Source: Paenibacillus ihumii (lineage in GTDB: Bacteria > Bacillota > Bacilli > Paenibacillales > Paenibacillaceae). Taken from it: a stretch of 64,000 bases of DNA. The notes beneath the pieces were generated by a model that worked only from the letters and a program-made list of their open reading frames with translations, did not search any database and was not told the origin of the DNA. The stretch covers positions 1,178,117-1,242,116 of the forward strand of contig NZ_LN884299.1 of NCBI RefSeq assembly GCF_001403875.1. The letters run 5' to 3'. A program made the translations under genes and the position numbers. This document shows, one piece after another, positions 1 to 8,257 of the stretch. How positions within the stretch are numbered: position 1 is the stretch's first letter; each line of letters opens with the position of its first letter.

Positions 1-1
1 C

Positions 2-397
2 TACCATGTGTTTGATATGTTCAAGGTGCATCAGGATGCTGAACGGATCGAGCTCGAGCTGGACGGGGGAACATACAGCTACGACGGGCGGGAAATTCCG
101 GCTGTCACCGGTTCCGCTTCGATTAATGCCGACGGAGTAGTCCATATCAGCCTGTGCAATACGAACCATGCCGAGAAGGCGGTTGTTCCGCTGGACGTAC
201 GCGGCTGGGACGGACAGTCCATGGAGGTGACGGGGACGGTGCTTGCTGCGGACACGATAGATGCTCACAATACGTTCGATGCCCCGGATACAGTAGCGCC
301 GCAGGCATTTCATGGCTTTACGGTAGAGGGAGGACGGGTGACGGCCGAGCTGCCGCCGATGTCCGTTACCGTATTGGCATTGTCGCCTAAGGCTTAA
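2..397 (+). CDS. abfA: GH51 alpha-L-arabinofuranosidase, C-terminal fragment (cut by window edge)
   Basis: The open frame is already running at the window edge and begins YHVFDMFKVHQDA, the conserved start of the C-terminal beta-sandwich of intracellular GH51 alpha-L-arabinofuranosidases. About 130 residues are visible out of roughly 500 for the family, so the catalytic barrel and both catalytic glutamates lie upstream. GH51 enzymes release terminal L-arabinose from arabinan, arabinoxylan and arabinogalactan side chains, usually in the cytoplasm after oligosaccharide import. The visible part ends in Pro-Met-Ser-Val-Thr-Val-Leu, typical of the last strand. The next gene starts three bases after the stop. 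Its place beside pectin genes fits side-chain trimming. Family assignment is fairly secure; substrate is inferred. Confidence 0.85.
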   Translation, partial: YHVFDMFKVHQDAERIELELDGGTYSYDGREIPAVTGSASINADGVVHISLCNTNHAEKAVVPLDVRGWDGQSMEVTGTVLAADTIDAHNTFDAPDTVAPQAFHGFTVEGGRVTAELPPMSVTVLALSPKA

Positions 398-400
398 GCG

Positions 401-688
401 ATGACAGCGTCATCCTGTAAAGGCTGCCGGGAAGAGTATAAGGTGACGGAGGAGCAGATTCAGCGAATTCTGGCCTCCCCCGCCTTTGCGCCGGAACGGT
501 GCGTTCCGGATGAAATTTATGCTCAGCGGCTGGAGCTGTGCCGCGCCTGCCCCAAGCTGCAGGGCGGAACAACCTGTCTCGCCTGCGGCTGCATCATCCC
601 CGTCGTGGCCAAGCTGAAGGAGAGGGAATGCCCGCTGCCGGGGCAGCGCAAATGGAATGCTTATGTGGAGAAGACAAGCGCAAGCTGA
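401..688 (+). CDS. Small cysteine-rich protein (DUF6171-like)
   Basis: This 95-residue protein starts three bases after the GH51 stop, so it is probably cotranscribed with it. It has a CKGC motif near residues 6-9 and a second cluster, LCRACPKLQGGTTCLACGC, followed by a Cys-Pro near residue 78. This pattern suggests a small metal-binding, probably zinc-ribbon, fold. It resembles small proteins annotated as DUF6171 in Paenibacillus, whose function is unknown. No signal peptide or membrane segment is visible. A perfect hairpin terminator follows 15 bases after the stop, so this is the last gene of its operon. The cysteine spacing and coupling to the upstream gene make it a real gene; I cannot assign a role. 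Confidence 0.7.
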   Translation: MTASSCKGCREEYKVTEEQIQRILASPAFAPERCVPDEIYAQRLELCRACPKLQGGTTCLACGCIIPVVAKLKERECPLPGQRKWNAYVEKTSAS

Positions 689-702
689 GAGCTGGAAAGC
701 AA

Positions 703-731
703 GAAGAAGCCCGGAATATCCGGGCTTCTTC
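703..731 (+). terminator. Rho-independent terminator
   Basis: A perfect 12-bp stem (GAAGAAGCCCGG pairing with CCGGGCTTCTTC) encloses a 5-base loop directly after the cysteine-rich gene. It separates that gene from the convergent ArsR-type regulator. The run of T after the stem is short, but the arm itself ends in TTCTTC. Confidence 0.8.
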
Positions 732-773
732 TCATATCTTAGGGGAAAAATAAAAAGCCCCCAAAGAATCGTA

Positions 774-1676
774 TCAGCTGTAATACAGCTCAAAGATCAA
801 ATGCTCGTTATAATTGCCGAAGCCTTTGCCGAACAGCGTTAAACCGCCGACATGCTCGGCATCGTCCTCGACGGAGAGCTTGAATGTCCACTGCTTTTCC
901 AGGATATGAACATCATTCAGGGTCACGCCGGACAACTTCAATCCGTCCATAAACGTACCTTCGTGATTGATGCGTAGTTTTTTCAGCAGGCCGTATTGAT
1001 TGGTCTGGTTATGCCACCAGCTCGGCGTATATTTCCCCCGGCTGTCCCCATAGTCGCCCGGGCTCGTCCAATGGCCCAGCTTGACTCCGTTCAGGCTGAA
1101 CGTGATATCCGATGGCCAATTGTTGTTCGTGCTAGGCGCCTCTGAGGCGATTTCCATCGTAATCACAAGCTCTTGGGGCTGCTGGCTCGACAATAGGAAA
1201 TTAGGGATCTTGTATTCGATAAATCCTTTGCCGAACCAGAGAACCCCCGCGTTAATCCGTTCCTGATCCCAGAAATGCCTTGGATCGTCAAAGCTGCCGA
1301 TAATATGCTCGACCGTAGCAAGGCCGCATGTCGGCTCGATCATGAAGTCCGAATAATGCCCGACCGGAATTTCCGTGCGATGGCATTTTTGCGCCTTCTC
1401 CCCTTTGCGTGGAATAATGATTTCAATGCTCTCCACGGCAAGTGAACAGATTTTCTGCAGCCCGTTCCGCCCGGGAGCCATTTCGCTGGAGACCAGCCCT
1501 GCGGCTTCAAGCTTGCGAACGTGCATCGTCATAATAGCACTGCTTAACCCGAGGGCTTCTGCCAGCTCCTTAATATTCATCGCCCGCTCGGCCAACAGGT
1601 TCATGATACTCAGCCGAACCTGGCTGGATAATGCCTCATATACAGGCAGCGATTGCTCCGTAAGATTTAGCTTCAT
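774..1676 (-). CDS. ArsR-type winged-helix regulator with large C-terminal domain
   Basis: The N-terminal about 90 residues form an ArsR/SmtB-like winged helix (ALSSQVRLSIMNLLAERAMNIKELAEALGLSSAIMTMHVRKLEAAGLV), which binds operator DNA. The remaining about 200 residues are unusual for ArsR, whose members are normally near 100 residues. They are rich in Trp, Gly and Asn and predicted mostly beta (WPSDITFSLNGVKLGHW, LTLFGKGFGNYNEHLIFELYY), suggesting a jelly-roll-like ligand domain. I chose the ATG at 1676 because GTGGAGG lies 11 bases upstream; the upstream ATG at 1700 has no ribosome binding site. No metal-sensing cysteine pair is apparent in the HTH. It faces the GH51 operon convergently and is divergent from the AraC gene. 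Sugar sensing is inferred. Confidence 0.75.
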   Translation of the reverse strand: MKLNLTEQSLPVYEALSSQVRLSIMNLLAERAMNIKELAEALGLSSAIMTMHVRKLEAAGLVSSEMAPGRNGLQKICSLAVESIEIIIPRKGEKAQKCHRTEIPVGHYSDFMIEPTCGLATVEHIIGSFDDPRHFWDQERINAGVLWFGKGFIEYKIPNFLLSSQQPQELVITMEIASEAPSTNNNWPSDITFSLNGVKLGHWTSPGDYGDSRGKYTPSWWHNQTNQYGLLKKLRINHEGTFMDGLKLSGVTLNDVHILEKQWTFKLSVEDDAEHVGGLTLFGKGFGNYNEHLIFELYYS

Positions 1677-1995
1677 TCGAAAATTAGCCTCCACCCACAT
1701 TTAGTTTATATATATGTTATGTGATTAAGTGATATATTATTTAAAGTGATCTAGTTCCATTGTAATAGATACGGCCCGATTAGGAAAGACGGCTGCTCCC
1801 GTAATTGCTGGAATGTCTTTGCTTTTTGGCTGAAGGGGCTGTATGGAACTGTATGGGTTGTATGGTAGGGGTTAGTTTGCGGGATCGATAAAAATCCCTA
1901 TGTTCCGATTAGATTGTAAGCGCTATAATAGTATTTATCCGACGATGCGGGAAGCAGCCAGCTGCTTGATCAATATAGGCTTAAGGAGCAAAGCA
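1677..1995. promoter_or_regulatory. Divergent control region: GTGAT and TGTATGG direct repeats
   Basis: This 319-bp region lies between the ArsR-type gene (minus) and the AraC-type gene (plus). Near the ArsR start, GTGAT occurs at 1721, 1729 and 1746 (the last two inside AAGTGAT) in an AT-rich stretch, a plausible autoregulatory operator. Further right, TGTATGG occurs three times at 1840, 1850 and 1859, about one helical turn apart on one DNA face. A cre-like element lies at 1914-1928. Binding proteins are inferred. Confidence 0.4.
1914..1928 (+). promoter_or_regulatory. Candidate cre site (CcpA box)
   Basis: TTGTAAGCGCTATAA matches the Bacillota cre consensus WTGNAANCGNWNNCW at all but one position (A for C at position 14). 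It lies about 70 bp before the AraC-family start codon, fitting glucose repression of the regulator. CcpA binding is inferred from sequence only. Confidence 0.45.
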
Positions 1996-4239
1996 ATGAG
2001 AAAGAGCAAGACGTTCTACAACGTGTTCATTCCTATTCTTGTCCTCAGTATCGGACTCGTTATTGGTTTTGGCAGCTACATATATATATCTACCACCCGT
2101 TCGGTCGCAGACCGCGTCGGGGAGAGCCACCAAAGCTTGATTACGCAAATTCGCAACACACTGGAACAGAAGATCCAAACGATTGAATACGCTTTCTTTA
2201 CATATAGCACGACGAAGTCTTTTCACGATGTGATCGACAGCCCGCTGACGGAGCGGGATTTCGAAGCTTACCGGGAATTGAATACCCAGCTGAATTATAT
2301 CGCTACGATGGGGCTGGAAGGGGTTCAGTATTCCTTGATCAGTCTCAAGCAGAACTGGAGAATTTCAAATGGCTCGCTGTCCCAGCTCTCCACCGAGGAG
2401 CGGGAGGAGCTGTACGAGGAGTACATCGACAAAGCAAGCAAGGGACTGTACTGGGTCAAGACGGATGACGGCATCCGCTTCATCCATACGCTTCCCGTGT
2501 ATTCGAAAGACAAGCAGGCGGTAGCTCTATCGGACATTTCCCTGCAGACGCTGAATCATACACTGCAGACGAAGCCGGATACTTCCGTCTATATTCTGAA
2601 TAAAGAGGGCGAACTGCTCTACGCTGCCAAGACGGCATCCGAAATGCTCTCTCCGCAGCAGCTTCGGCTCATCAGCGAGCAGGCTGAAGGCGGGGCGCAG
2701 ACGGGCAAAGTGACGGTCGCAGGCAAGGCGGGAGGCTCCGTTATTGCTCTATATGCTAAATCTGACTATAACAATTGGACCTATGTGACGCTGCTCGATC
2801 AGAAAGAGGTGAGCAATGCGCTTGCCACCACGCGTTACGGCCTTATTGTTATGGGCATCGTGATCATGCTGCTGATGGTTATGCTGGCATATGTACTGTC
2901 GGTGTATTTGACCCGGCCCTACCGGAAGATTCAAAGCAGCCTGGCCAAGAGCCCGGAGCCGATGCTGAGGGACGAAGTGGACTGGATTATCCGGTCGATC
3001 GATTCCATCGTATCCGAGAAAGAGAGCCTGGAGCGACTGATCGAGCTGGAGAAGCCCAAGCTGGAGACGCAGTTTGTGCTCAATCTGCTTCAGAATCGGC
3101 TAACCCGGGAGGAAGCGGAGAAAGGGCTGGAGCGGTTCGGTTACCCGGTTACGGACAGCACGCTCTTCGTCACGCTGTTGATTCAGCTGGACAGCTATGG
3201 CGACGGGCAGCCGTCAGACAAGGATGTGCTGCTCCTGGCGGTGAATAACCTCGTGCAGGACATCGTTCCACAGCCGGGCAGAATGCTGCCTGTCGTGCTT
3301 AATGAACGGACGCAGGCGACGGTGCTTCTCTTCGAGAAAGGGAGCGCCGAGGAAATGCGGAAGCAGATCCTGCAGTATGCCAAGATAATTATCCGGTCTG
3401 CCCGGGAGTATTTGGAGTCTTCCGTCAGCATAGGCATTAGCGCGCCCTACGAGGATGTGCTGAGCAGCAGAGAGGCTTGCGAGATGAGCCTGGAGGCGCT
3501 GTATCAGCGGCTGAATCTTGGCAAGGAGTCGATTATCTTTTATGAGGATATTTCTACGGGCATATCGGGGCCTATCTTGCTGCATTATCCGACCGAGCTG
3601 GAGGCACGGCTGTTCGACGCCATACGCCTGGGAGACGAGCAGGAGGTGTCTCGCTCTTTGTATCCGCTGCTGGCCGATATGATGAAGCATAGTCTGAATC
3701 CGATGAATCTTGAAGTTACGCTGATCCGGTTCGTTAACAATCTGATTCAGCTGGAGCAGCTTATCGGCGTTGAGGTGCTGCTTACGCAGAGCAACTTCAA
3801 TCTGTACCACCGGCTGCTGGATACGCGGAATCCTGAAGAGATCGAACGCATCCTTGTTCACGAAGTCATCTATCCGATGGTCAGGAGCGTCAAGGAGAAG
3901 GCCAGCCAGCAATTCCGGTCGATTGCGGATAAGATCGCCGCGATGATCCGCTCCGAATACGATCAGGAGCTGTCGCTAGAGTCAATCAGCGAACGGCTGC
4001 ATTACAGCCCTAATTATTTAAGCAGCATATTCCGCAAGGAGTACGGAACTACGTTCAGCGAATATCTAATGCATTACCGGCTGGAAGTCGCCAAGAAGTG
4101 GCTGGTGGATACCGACATGACGATCAAGGACATTGCGGAGAGGCTGTGCTACCAAAATTCTCAAAACTTCATCCGCTCCTTCCGCAAGAAGGAGCATGTC
4201 ACGCCGGGAGCATACCGCAAAATGAAGTTGGAGCGCTGA
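1996..4239 (+). CDS. Membrane-anchored AraC-family transcriptional regulator
   Basis: This 747-residue protein belongs to the large Paenibacillus class of one-component AraC regulators with an extracellular sensor. Transmembrane helix 1 spans about residues 7-30 and helix 2 about 282-305, leaving about 250 extracytoplasmic residues that probably form a Cache-like sugar sensor. A cytoplasmic linker and a C-terminal double helix-turn-helix (about residues 640-745, with FRKEYGTTFSEYLMHYRLEVAKKWL and PGAYRKMKLER ends) follow. The ATG at 1996 has AAGGAG seven bases upstream; a longer frame from 1900 lacks such a site and would add residues before the first membrane helix. It lies next to a split CUT1 importer and pectin hydrolases, its likely targets. 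A bidirectional terminator follows. Confidence 0.85.
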   Translation: MRKSKTFYNVFIPILVLSIGLVIGFGSYIYISTTRSVADRVGESHQSLITQIRNTLEQKIQTIEYAFFTYSTTKSFHDVIDSPLTERDFEAYRELNTQLNYIATMGLEGVQYSLISLKQNWRISNGSLSQLSTEEREELYEEYIDKASKGLYWVKTDDGIRFIHTLPVYSKDKQAVALSDISLQTLNHTLQTKPDTSVYILNKEGELLYAAKTASEMLSPQQLRLISEQAEGGAQTGKVTVAGKAGGSVIALYAKSDYNNWTYVTLLDQKEVSNALATTRYGLIVMGIVIMLLMVMLAYVLSVYLTRPYRKIQSSLAKSPEPMLRDEVDWIIRSIDSIVSEKESLERLIELEKPKLETQFVLNLLQNRLTREEAEKGLERFGYPVTDSTLFVTLLIQLDSYGDGQPSDKDVLLLAVNNLVQDIVPQPGRMLPVVLNERTQATVLLFEKGSAEEMRKQILQYAKIIIRSAREYLESSVSIGISAPYEDVLSSREACEMSLEALYQRLNLGKESIIFYEDISTGISGPILLHYPTELEARLFDAIRLGDEQEVSRSLYPLLADMMKHSLNPMNLEVTLIRFVNNLIQLEQLIGVEVLLTQSNFNLYHRLLDTRNPEEIERILVHEVIYPMVRSVKEKASQQFRSIADKIAAMIRSEYDQELSLESISERLHYSPNYLSSIFRKEYGTTFSEYLMHYRLEVAKKWLVDTDMTIKDIAERLCYQNSQNFIRSFRKKEHVTPGAYRKMKLER

Positions 4240-4262
4240 GCAGCGAGACGCTAAACACAAAG

Positions 4263-4308
4263 AAGAAGTTCTGGTTCGCATGAGGCATGCGGGGAACCAG
4301 AACTTCTT
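4263..4308. terminator. Bidirectional terminator between convergent genes
   Basis: A perfect 15-bp stem (AAGAAGTTCTGGTTC with its complement) sits between the AraC gene and the convergent permease gene. The stem has A-rich and T-rich outer ends, so it can end transcription from both sides. Confidence 0.85.
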
Positions 4309-4343
4309 TAATTTGAAGCATCGCGTAACCCAAAATCCAAGCC

Positions 4344-5228
4344 CTAGCCCTTAACCGCCCCGAGCAGGGCGCCCTTTGTGAAATGCTTCTGCACGAACGG
4401 ATAGGCGACCAGCATCGGAACGGTAGCGACGACGATAACCGCCATTTTGATCGTCTGGGCGGGAGGAACGATGTCTACTGCGGAATTATCGCCTTCCATG
4501 CCGCTGGACACGATGACGATTTGGCGAAGCAGCACCTGCAGCGGCCATTTCTCGGAATCGTTAAGGTACAGGATCGCATTCATGTACGTGTTCCAGTAAT
4601 TGACTCCGTAGAACAACGAGAGGGTCGCGATCGAAGGAAGGGCCAGGGGCAGCATGATTCTCCACAGGATGCGAAAATCGTTGGCGCCATCGATTTTGGC
4701 CGATTCCTCCAGGCTATCCGGCAGAGCCTGAAAGAAGTTCCTCATAATGATCAAGTTAAAGGCGTTAATCGCTGTCGGGATGATCAGCGACCAGTAGGAG
4801 TCAATCAGGCCTGCCGCCTTGACGACAAGGAAGGTCGGAATCATTCCGCCGCTGAACAGCATCGAGAATACGATAATAAAATTAATGATATTTCTACCGG
4901 ATAAATATCTGCGGGATAAGCCGTATGCCATCAGGGCGGTCAGCATCATGCTGACGGCCGTGCCTGCCAGCGTGGTGCCGATTGATACGCCGAGCCCTCT
5001 GAAGATCGTCGGCGTCGAGAAGATGAACCGGTAAGCGTCCAGCGAGAAGGTCGTCGGAAACAGGACAAACTTCTTCGAGACGATTTCCTGCGTCGAGGCG
5101 AAGGAGCTGGCCACGACATTCACGAACGGCAGGAGACACGCGAGTGCGAACAGGAGCAGAAGCCCATAGTTGACAACGTTGAAGATCAGGCTTCCCAGCG
5201 ATGGCTTCTTAAGTGCAGATTTGGACAT
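4344..5228 (-). CDS. CUT1 ABC sugar importer permease (YtcP/LplC-like)
   Basis: This 294-residue integral membrane protein has six predicted helices and the cytoplasmic EAA loop EESAKIDGANDFRILW followed by IMLPLALP, which contacts the ATPase. The ending HFTKGALLGAVKG is typical of YtcP/LplC-type permeases for plant-derived oligosaccharides. I place the start at 5228 (MSKSALKK), where AAGGAGG lies 13 bases upstream; the longer frame from 5303 would add a soluble tail with no homology. Its expected partner, the LplB-like permease, lies next door on the opposite strand, with the binding protein beyond it. Normally all three are codirectional, so the local arrangement suggests an inversion. No ATPase gene is nearby. 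Confidence 0.88.
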   Translation of the reverse strand: MSKSALKKPSLGSLIFNVVNYGLLLLFALACLLPFVNVVASSFASTQEIVSKKFVLFPTTFSLDAYRFIFSTPTIFRGLGVSIGTTLAGTAVSMMLTALMAYGLSRRYLSGRNIINFIIVFSMLFSGGMIPTFLVVKAAGLIDSYWSLIIPTAINAFNLIIMRNFFQALPDSLEESAKIDGANDFRILWRIMLPLALPSIATLSLFYGVNYWNTYMNAILYLNDSEKWPLQVLLRQIVIVSSGMEGDNSAVDIVPPAQTIKMAVIVVATVPMLVAYPFVQKHFTKGALLGAVKG

Positions 5229-5557
5229 GGCAGTATGAAATCCTCCTTGAATAGTAGTCTCATATCCACCATAACAAGCCGCAAATATTCCGTATATAAT
5301 CATGTTCTATGACCTTTGCGGCGGATGAACGGCACACGTTTATGCATCGGAGCAAGGAAATAATCCTTATCTCCACTAATGATCACCAGCTACAATTCGC
5401 AGGGTATCCTGAGCATGAATGCTGATCACCAGCTACAATTTGCCTGATGCTTAAGGGGTTCCCGGGCCGATGATAGCTAATGATTATATACGGAATGACG
5501 ATTAGCGGATATGCTTGGCTCGAACACATGTTAACTGATCAAGGAGGTCGACAGCCG
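5229..5557. promoter_or_regulatory. Divergent permease control region with inverted 17-mers and direct 18-mers
   Basis: ATGATTATATACGGAAT occurs at 5480-5496 on the plus strand and again on the minus strand at 5287-5303, each upstream of a permease gene. Each is followed by GGATATG and then CAAGGAGG, so the two leaders look like copies of one sequence. Between them TGATCACCAGCTACAATT is repeated exactly at 5380-5397 and 5423-5440, 43 bp apart. No strong sigma-A promoter is evident, which suits activator control. Alternatively the symmetry marks an old inversion or duplication. Confidence 0.6.
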
Positions 5558-6538
5558 GTGAAGGAAGCAGATTCCTCAGCTATCCCGTTGCAAGGCAAAC
5601 CGCAGAAGGGAATCGGGCACAGGAGGACCGAAATGCTTCGGCATTTTAAAAGCTTAAGCAGAAACAAACTGTTATATTTGATGATTCTCCCGGGATTCGT
5701 GTACTACGTCATTTTCAAGTATTTTCCGATGGGGGGCCTGATTATATCCTTTCAGGATTATCAGCCGTACTTGGGCATCCAGGGAAGTCCATGGGTCGGA
5801 TTCAAGCATTTTGTACGTTTATTTACCGAACCCACCTTTGTTATGCTGCTGCGCAATACGCTGATCCTGTTTGCGCTTGAAGTCGTCATTTTCTTTCCGC
5901 TTCCCATTATTCTTGCGCTGATGCTGAATGAAGTGAGGCATAGAATGTTCAGAAATTCGATCCAGACGATGGTATACATCCCTCACTTCATGTCCTGGGT
6001 CATCATCGTTTCGATCACATATGTTTTTCTCAATGTGGACGGGGGTGTCATTAACGAGATCATCGCCGCATTCGGAGGGAGCAAGATCAGCTTCCTGACA
6101 TCCACGGAATGGCTTCGACCGATGTACATCCTGCAGATTATATGGAAGGAAGCCGGGTGGTCCACCATCATCTATTTGGCAGCGATTACGGTTGTTGACC
6201 CGCAGCTGTATGAAGCGGCCGAAATGGACGGAGCCAGCCGACTGCGAAAAACATGGCACGTTACACTGCCTGCCATTCGCCCGGTGATCATTACCCTGCT
6301 GATCCTCAAAATCGGCAATACGCTTGAACTTGGCTTCGAGCATATGTATTTGCTCCTCAACTCGCTGAACCGGGAGGTCGGGGAAATATTCGATACGTAT
6401 ATTTTTACCGCCGGCTTGAAGAACGGACAGCTCAGCTTCAGTACTACGGTAGGCCTGTTCAAGGGCGTCGTCGGATTAATCCTGGTCATTATCGCGAACA
6501 AGCTGGCCAAGAAATTCGGCGAAGACGGGGTTTATTAA
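5558..6538 (+). CDS. CUT1 ABC sugar importer permease (LplB-like)
   Basis: This permease carries the LplB signature NKLLYLMILPGFVYYVIFKYFPMGGL near its N-terminus and an EAA loop (YEAAEMDGASRLRKTWHVTLP). It ends NKLAKKFGEDGVY, typical of permeases for pectin and other plant oligosaccharides. It would form the membrane channel with the YtcP-like partner on the other strand. I chose the GTG at 5558, preceded by AAGGAGGT ten bases upstream, giving 326 residues. The ATG at 5633 with AGGAGG six bases upstream (301 residues) is nearly as good. The substrate-binding protein follows 100 bp downstream. Substrate is inferred from the adjacent GH105 and GH28 genes to be unsaturated rhamnogalacturonan or oligogalacturonide fragments. 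Confidence 0.88.
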   Translation: MKEADSSAIPLQGKPQKGIGHRRTEMLRHFKSLSRNKLLYLMILPGFVYYVIFKYFPMGGLIISFQDYQPYLGIQGSPWVGFKHFVRLFTEPTFVMLLRNTLILFALEVVIFFPLPIILALMLNEVRHRMFRNSIQTMVYIPHFMSWVIIVSITYVFLNVDGGVINEIIAAFGGSKISFLTSTEWLRPMYILQIIWKEAGWSTIIYLAAITVVDPQLYEAAEMDGASRLRKTWHVTLPAIRPVIITLLILKIGNTLELGFEHMYLLLNSLNREVGEIFDTYIFTAGLKNGQLSFSTTVGLFKGVVGLILVIIANKLAKKFGEDGVY

Positions 6539-6638
6539 CCGGATTTCGGATTTCAAGCGAATTCTTGCTTCCGGCCCTAAACGGAAGAGGAAGATAAATC
6601 AATTCCATGCAGAAAATCATAAAAAAGGGGTAGAGTAC

Positions 6639-8153
6639 ATGAAACGGAAAATCGCAAAATTGGCAGCGCTTACGCTGTGCTGCAGCCTGCTGCTCAGCGC
6701 ATGCGGGGGAACAAAATCAGGCTCCCATCCAGCCGGGAGCCCCAGCGCCGACGGAAGGGCATCGATCAGCTGGCTGAATATTCTGCAGACGCCATCGCCG
6801 CCGACGGATACCGTGCTGAGCAAAATCGAAGAGGCAACGAATACCGACATCAAGTTCTCCTGGATTCCGGACGCCTCTAAAGAGGAGCGCCTTAACACTT
6901 CGCTCGCTTCCGGCTCCCTGGCGGATATCGTTACCCTAACGATGCTGGACAACTCATCGGTCCGCAACGCATTGAAAGCTGGCGTATTTTGGGATGTCGC
7001 TCCTTATCTGGACGAACATCCGAATCTTGCAGCAATCTCACAGGATATGCGCAGATCGGCGTCCATCGAGGGCAAGCTGTATGGAGTACCGCTGCAGAAG
7101 CAGGTCGCTAGAAACGGGGTCATCGTCCGGAAGGATTGGCTGGATAAGCTCGGTCTGCCAGTACCGAAAACGACGGATGAATTGATGCAGGTGGCCAAAG
7201 CGTTCACGGAGCAGGACCCGGATGGAAACGGCGTCAAGGATACGACTGGATTCATGGATCGCAGCGATCTCGTCTTCGGGGCATTCAAGACGCTCAGCTC
7301 CTACTTCGGCACACCAAGTGTCTGGAGCGTCAGCGAGGATGGCAAAGTTACGCCGGAATTCGAGTCGGAAGGCTACATCAAGACGATGGATTACATGAAA
7401 GAGCTGTATGACAACGGCTATATCAATCAGGATTTTGCCGTTACGGCGAAGACGGATCAGCAGCAGAACTTCGCGCAAGGCAAAGCGGGGATTTACGTAG
7501 GTGCTCTCTTCGACAGCAAAAACCTGCTTAATTTGGCCAAGGGCATTCAGGACGATATGGAGCTAGTGATGATCAACGACATTACGTCTACCGGCAATGA
7601 GAGCGACAGAGCGATCTGGTCGACGTCCAACGGCGTCGGGGGCTTGCTCGCCTTCCCGAAATCGGAAGTGAAGGATGAAGAGGAATTGAAGCGCGTGCTG
7701 AAATTCGTCAACGATTTGATGTCGGAGGAAGTATATGCGCTGATGACTTACGGCATTGAAGGAGTCCATTATACGATCGACGAGGACAACGCCGTGACGA
7801 TCAAGGACACAAGCCTTTGGCAGCAGGAAGTACAGCCATTTGCCGGGTCCCGCCCGAAGGAGAACGGCTTTGTCATTCATGACTCGGATCCGCTGAAACA
7901 AGAAGCCAACCGGCTGATCGAGGAGAATACAAGCTTTGCGGTGCTTAATCCGATGTATTCCCTGGAGTCGCCGACGAATTCGGAGCAGGGCTCCGAGCTG
8001 CAGAAGATCATTACGGATGCCACGTATAAATATATTCTCGGCAAGACTGACCTGAACGGATTTCAGCAAGCCGTACAGAACTGGAGAAAATCGGGAGGCG
8101 ATAAAATCATCGCCGAGTACGAAGCTGCCTATAAAGCAGTGTATGGCAAGTAG
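6639..8153 (+). CDS. CUT1 extracellular solute-binding lipoprotein (YtcQ/LplA-like)
   Basis: The 504-residue protein begins with a lysine-rich lipoprotein signal (MKRKIAKLAALTL) and lipobox LLSAC, so Cys22 should be lipidated. The mature protein is a family 1 solute-binding protein with the usual DKLGLPVPKTTDELMQVAKAF segment and a DPDGNGVKDT loop that resembles a calcium-binding site. It captures oligosaccharides outside the membrane and delivers them to the LplB/YtcP-like pair. AGGGG lies shortly upstream of the ATG. A hairpin follows the gene and may limit expression of the enzymes behind it. The operon neighbours GH105 and GH28 suggest pectic fragments as ligand; this is inference. Confidence 0.9.
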   Translation: MKRKIAKLAALTLCCSLLLSACGGTKSGSHPAGSPSADGRASISWLNILQTPSPPTDTVLSKIEEATNTDIKFSWIPDASKEERLNTSLASGSLADIVTLTMLDNSSVRNALKAGVFWDVAPYLDEHPNLAAISQDMRRSASIEGKLYGVPLQKQVARNGVIVRKDWLDKLGLPVPKTTDELMQVAKAFTEQDPDGNGVKDTTGFMDRSDLVFGAFKTLSSYFGTPSVWSVSEDGKVTPEFESEGYIKTMDYMKELYDNGYINQDFAVTAKTDQQQNFAQGKAGIYVGALFDSKNLLNLAKGIQDDMELVMINDITSTGNESDRAIWSTSNGVGGLLAFPKSEVKDEEELKRVLKFVNDLMSEEVYALMTYGIEGVHYTIDEDNAVTIKDTSLWQQEVQPFAGSRPKENGFVIHDSDPLKQEANRLIEENTSFAVLNPMYSLESPTNSEQGSELQKIITDATYKYILGKTDLNGFQQAVQNWRKSGGDKIIAEYEAAYKAVYGK

Positions 8154-8193
8154 ACTGGCCGCTTTACAGCATACGCGGCCATGAACAAGCGGC

Positions 8194-8237
8194 TGTTCCG
8201 TCCGCAGCTGTGATCTGCGGCGGAACGGTCTATTTTT
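8194..8237 (+). terminator. Intra-operon terminator or attenuator
   Basis: GTTCC and CCGCAG pair with CTGCGG and GGAAC across a small internal mismatch, followed by TATTTTT. It lies between the binding-protein gene and GH105, a common way to make more binding protein than enzyme. Confidence 0.65.
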
Positions 8238-8257
8238 CAACCGGGAGGGTGATCGGC

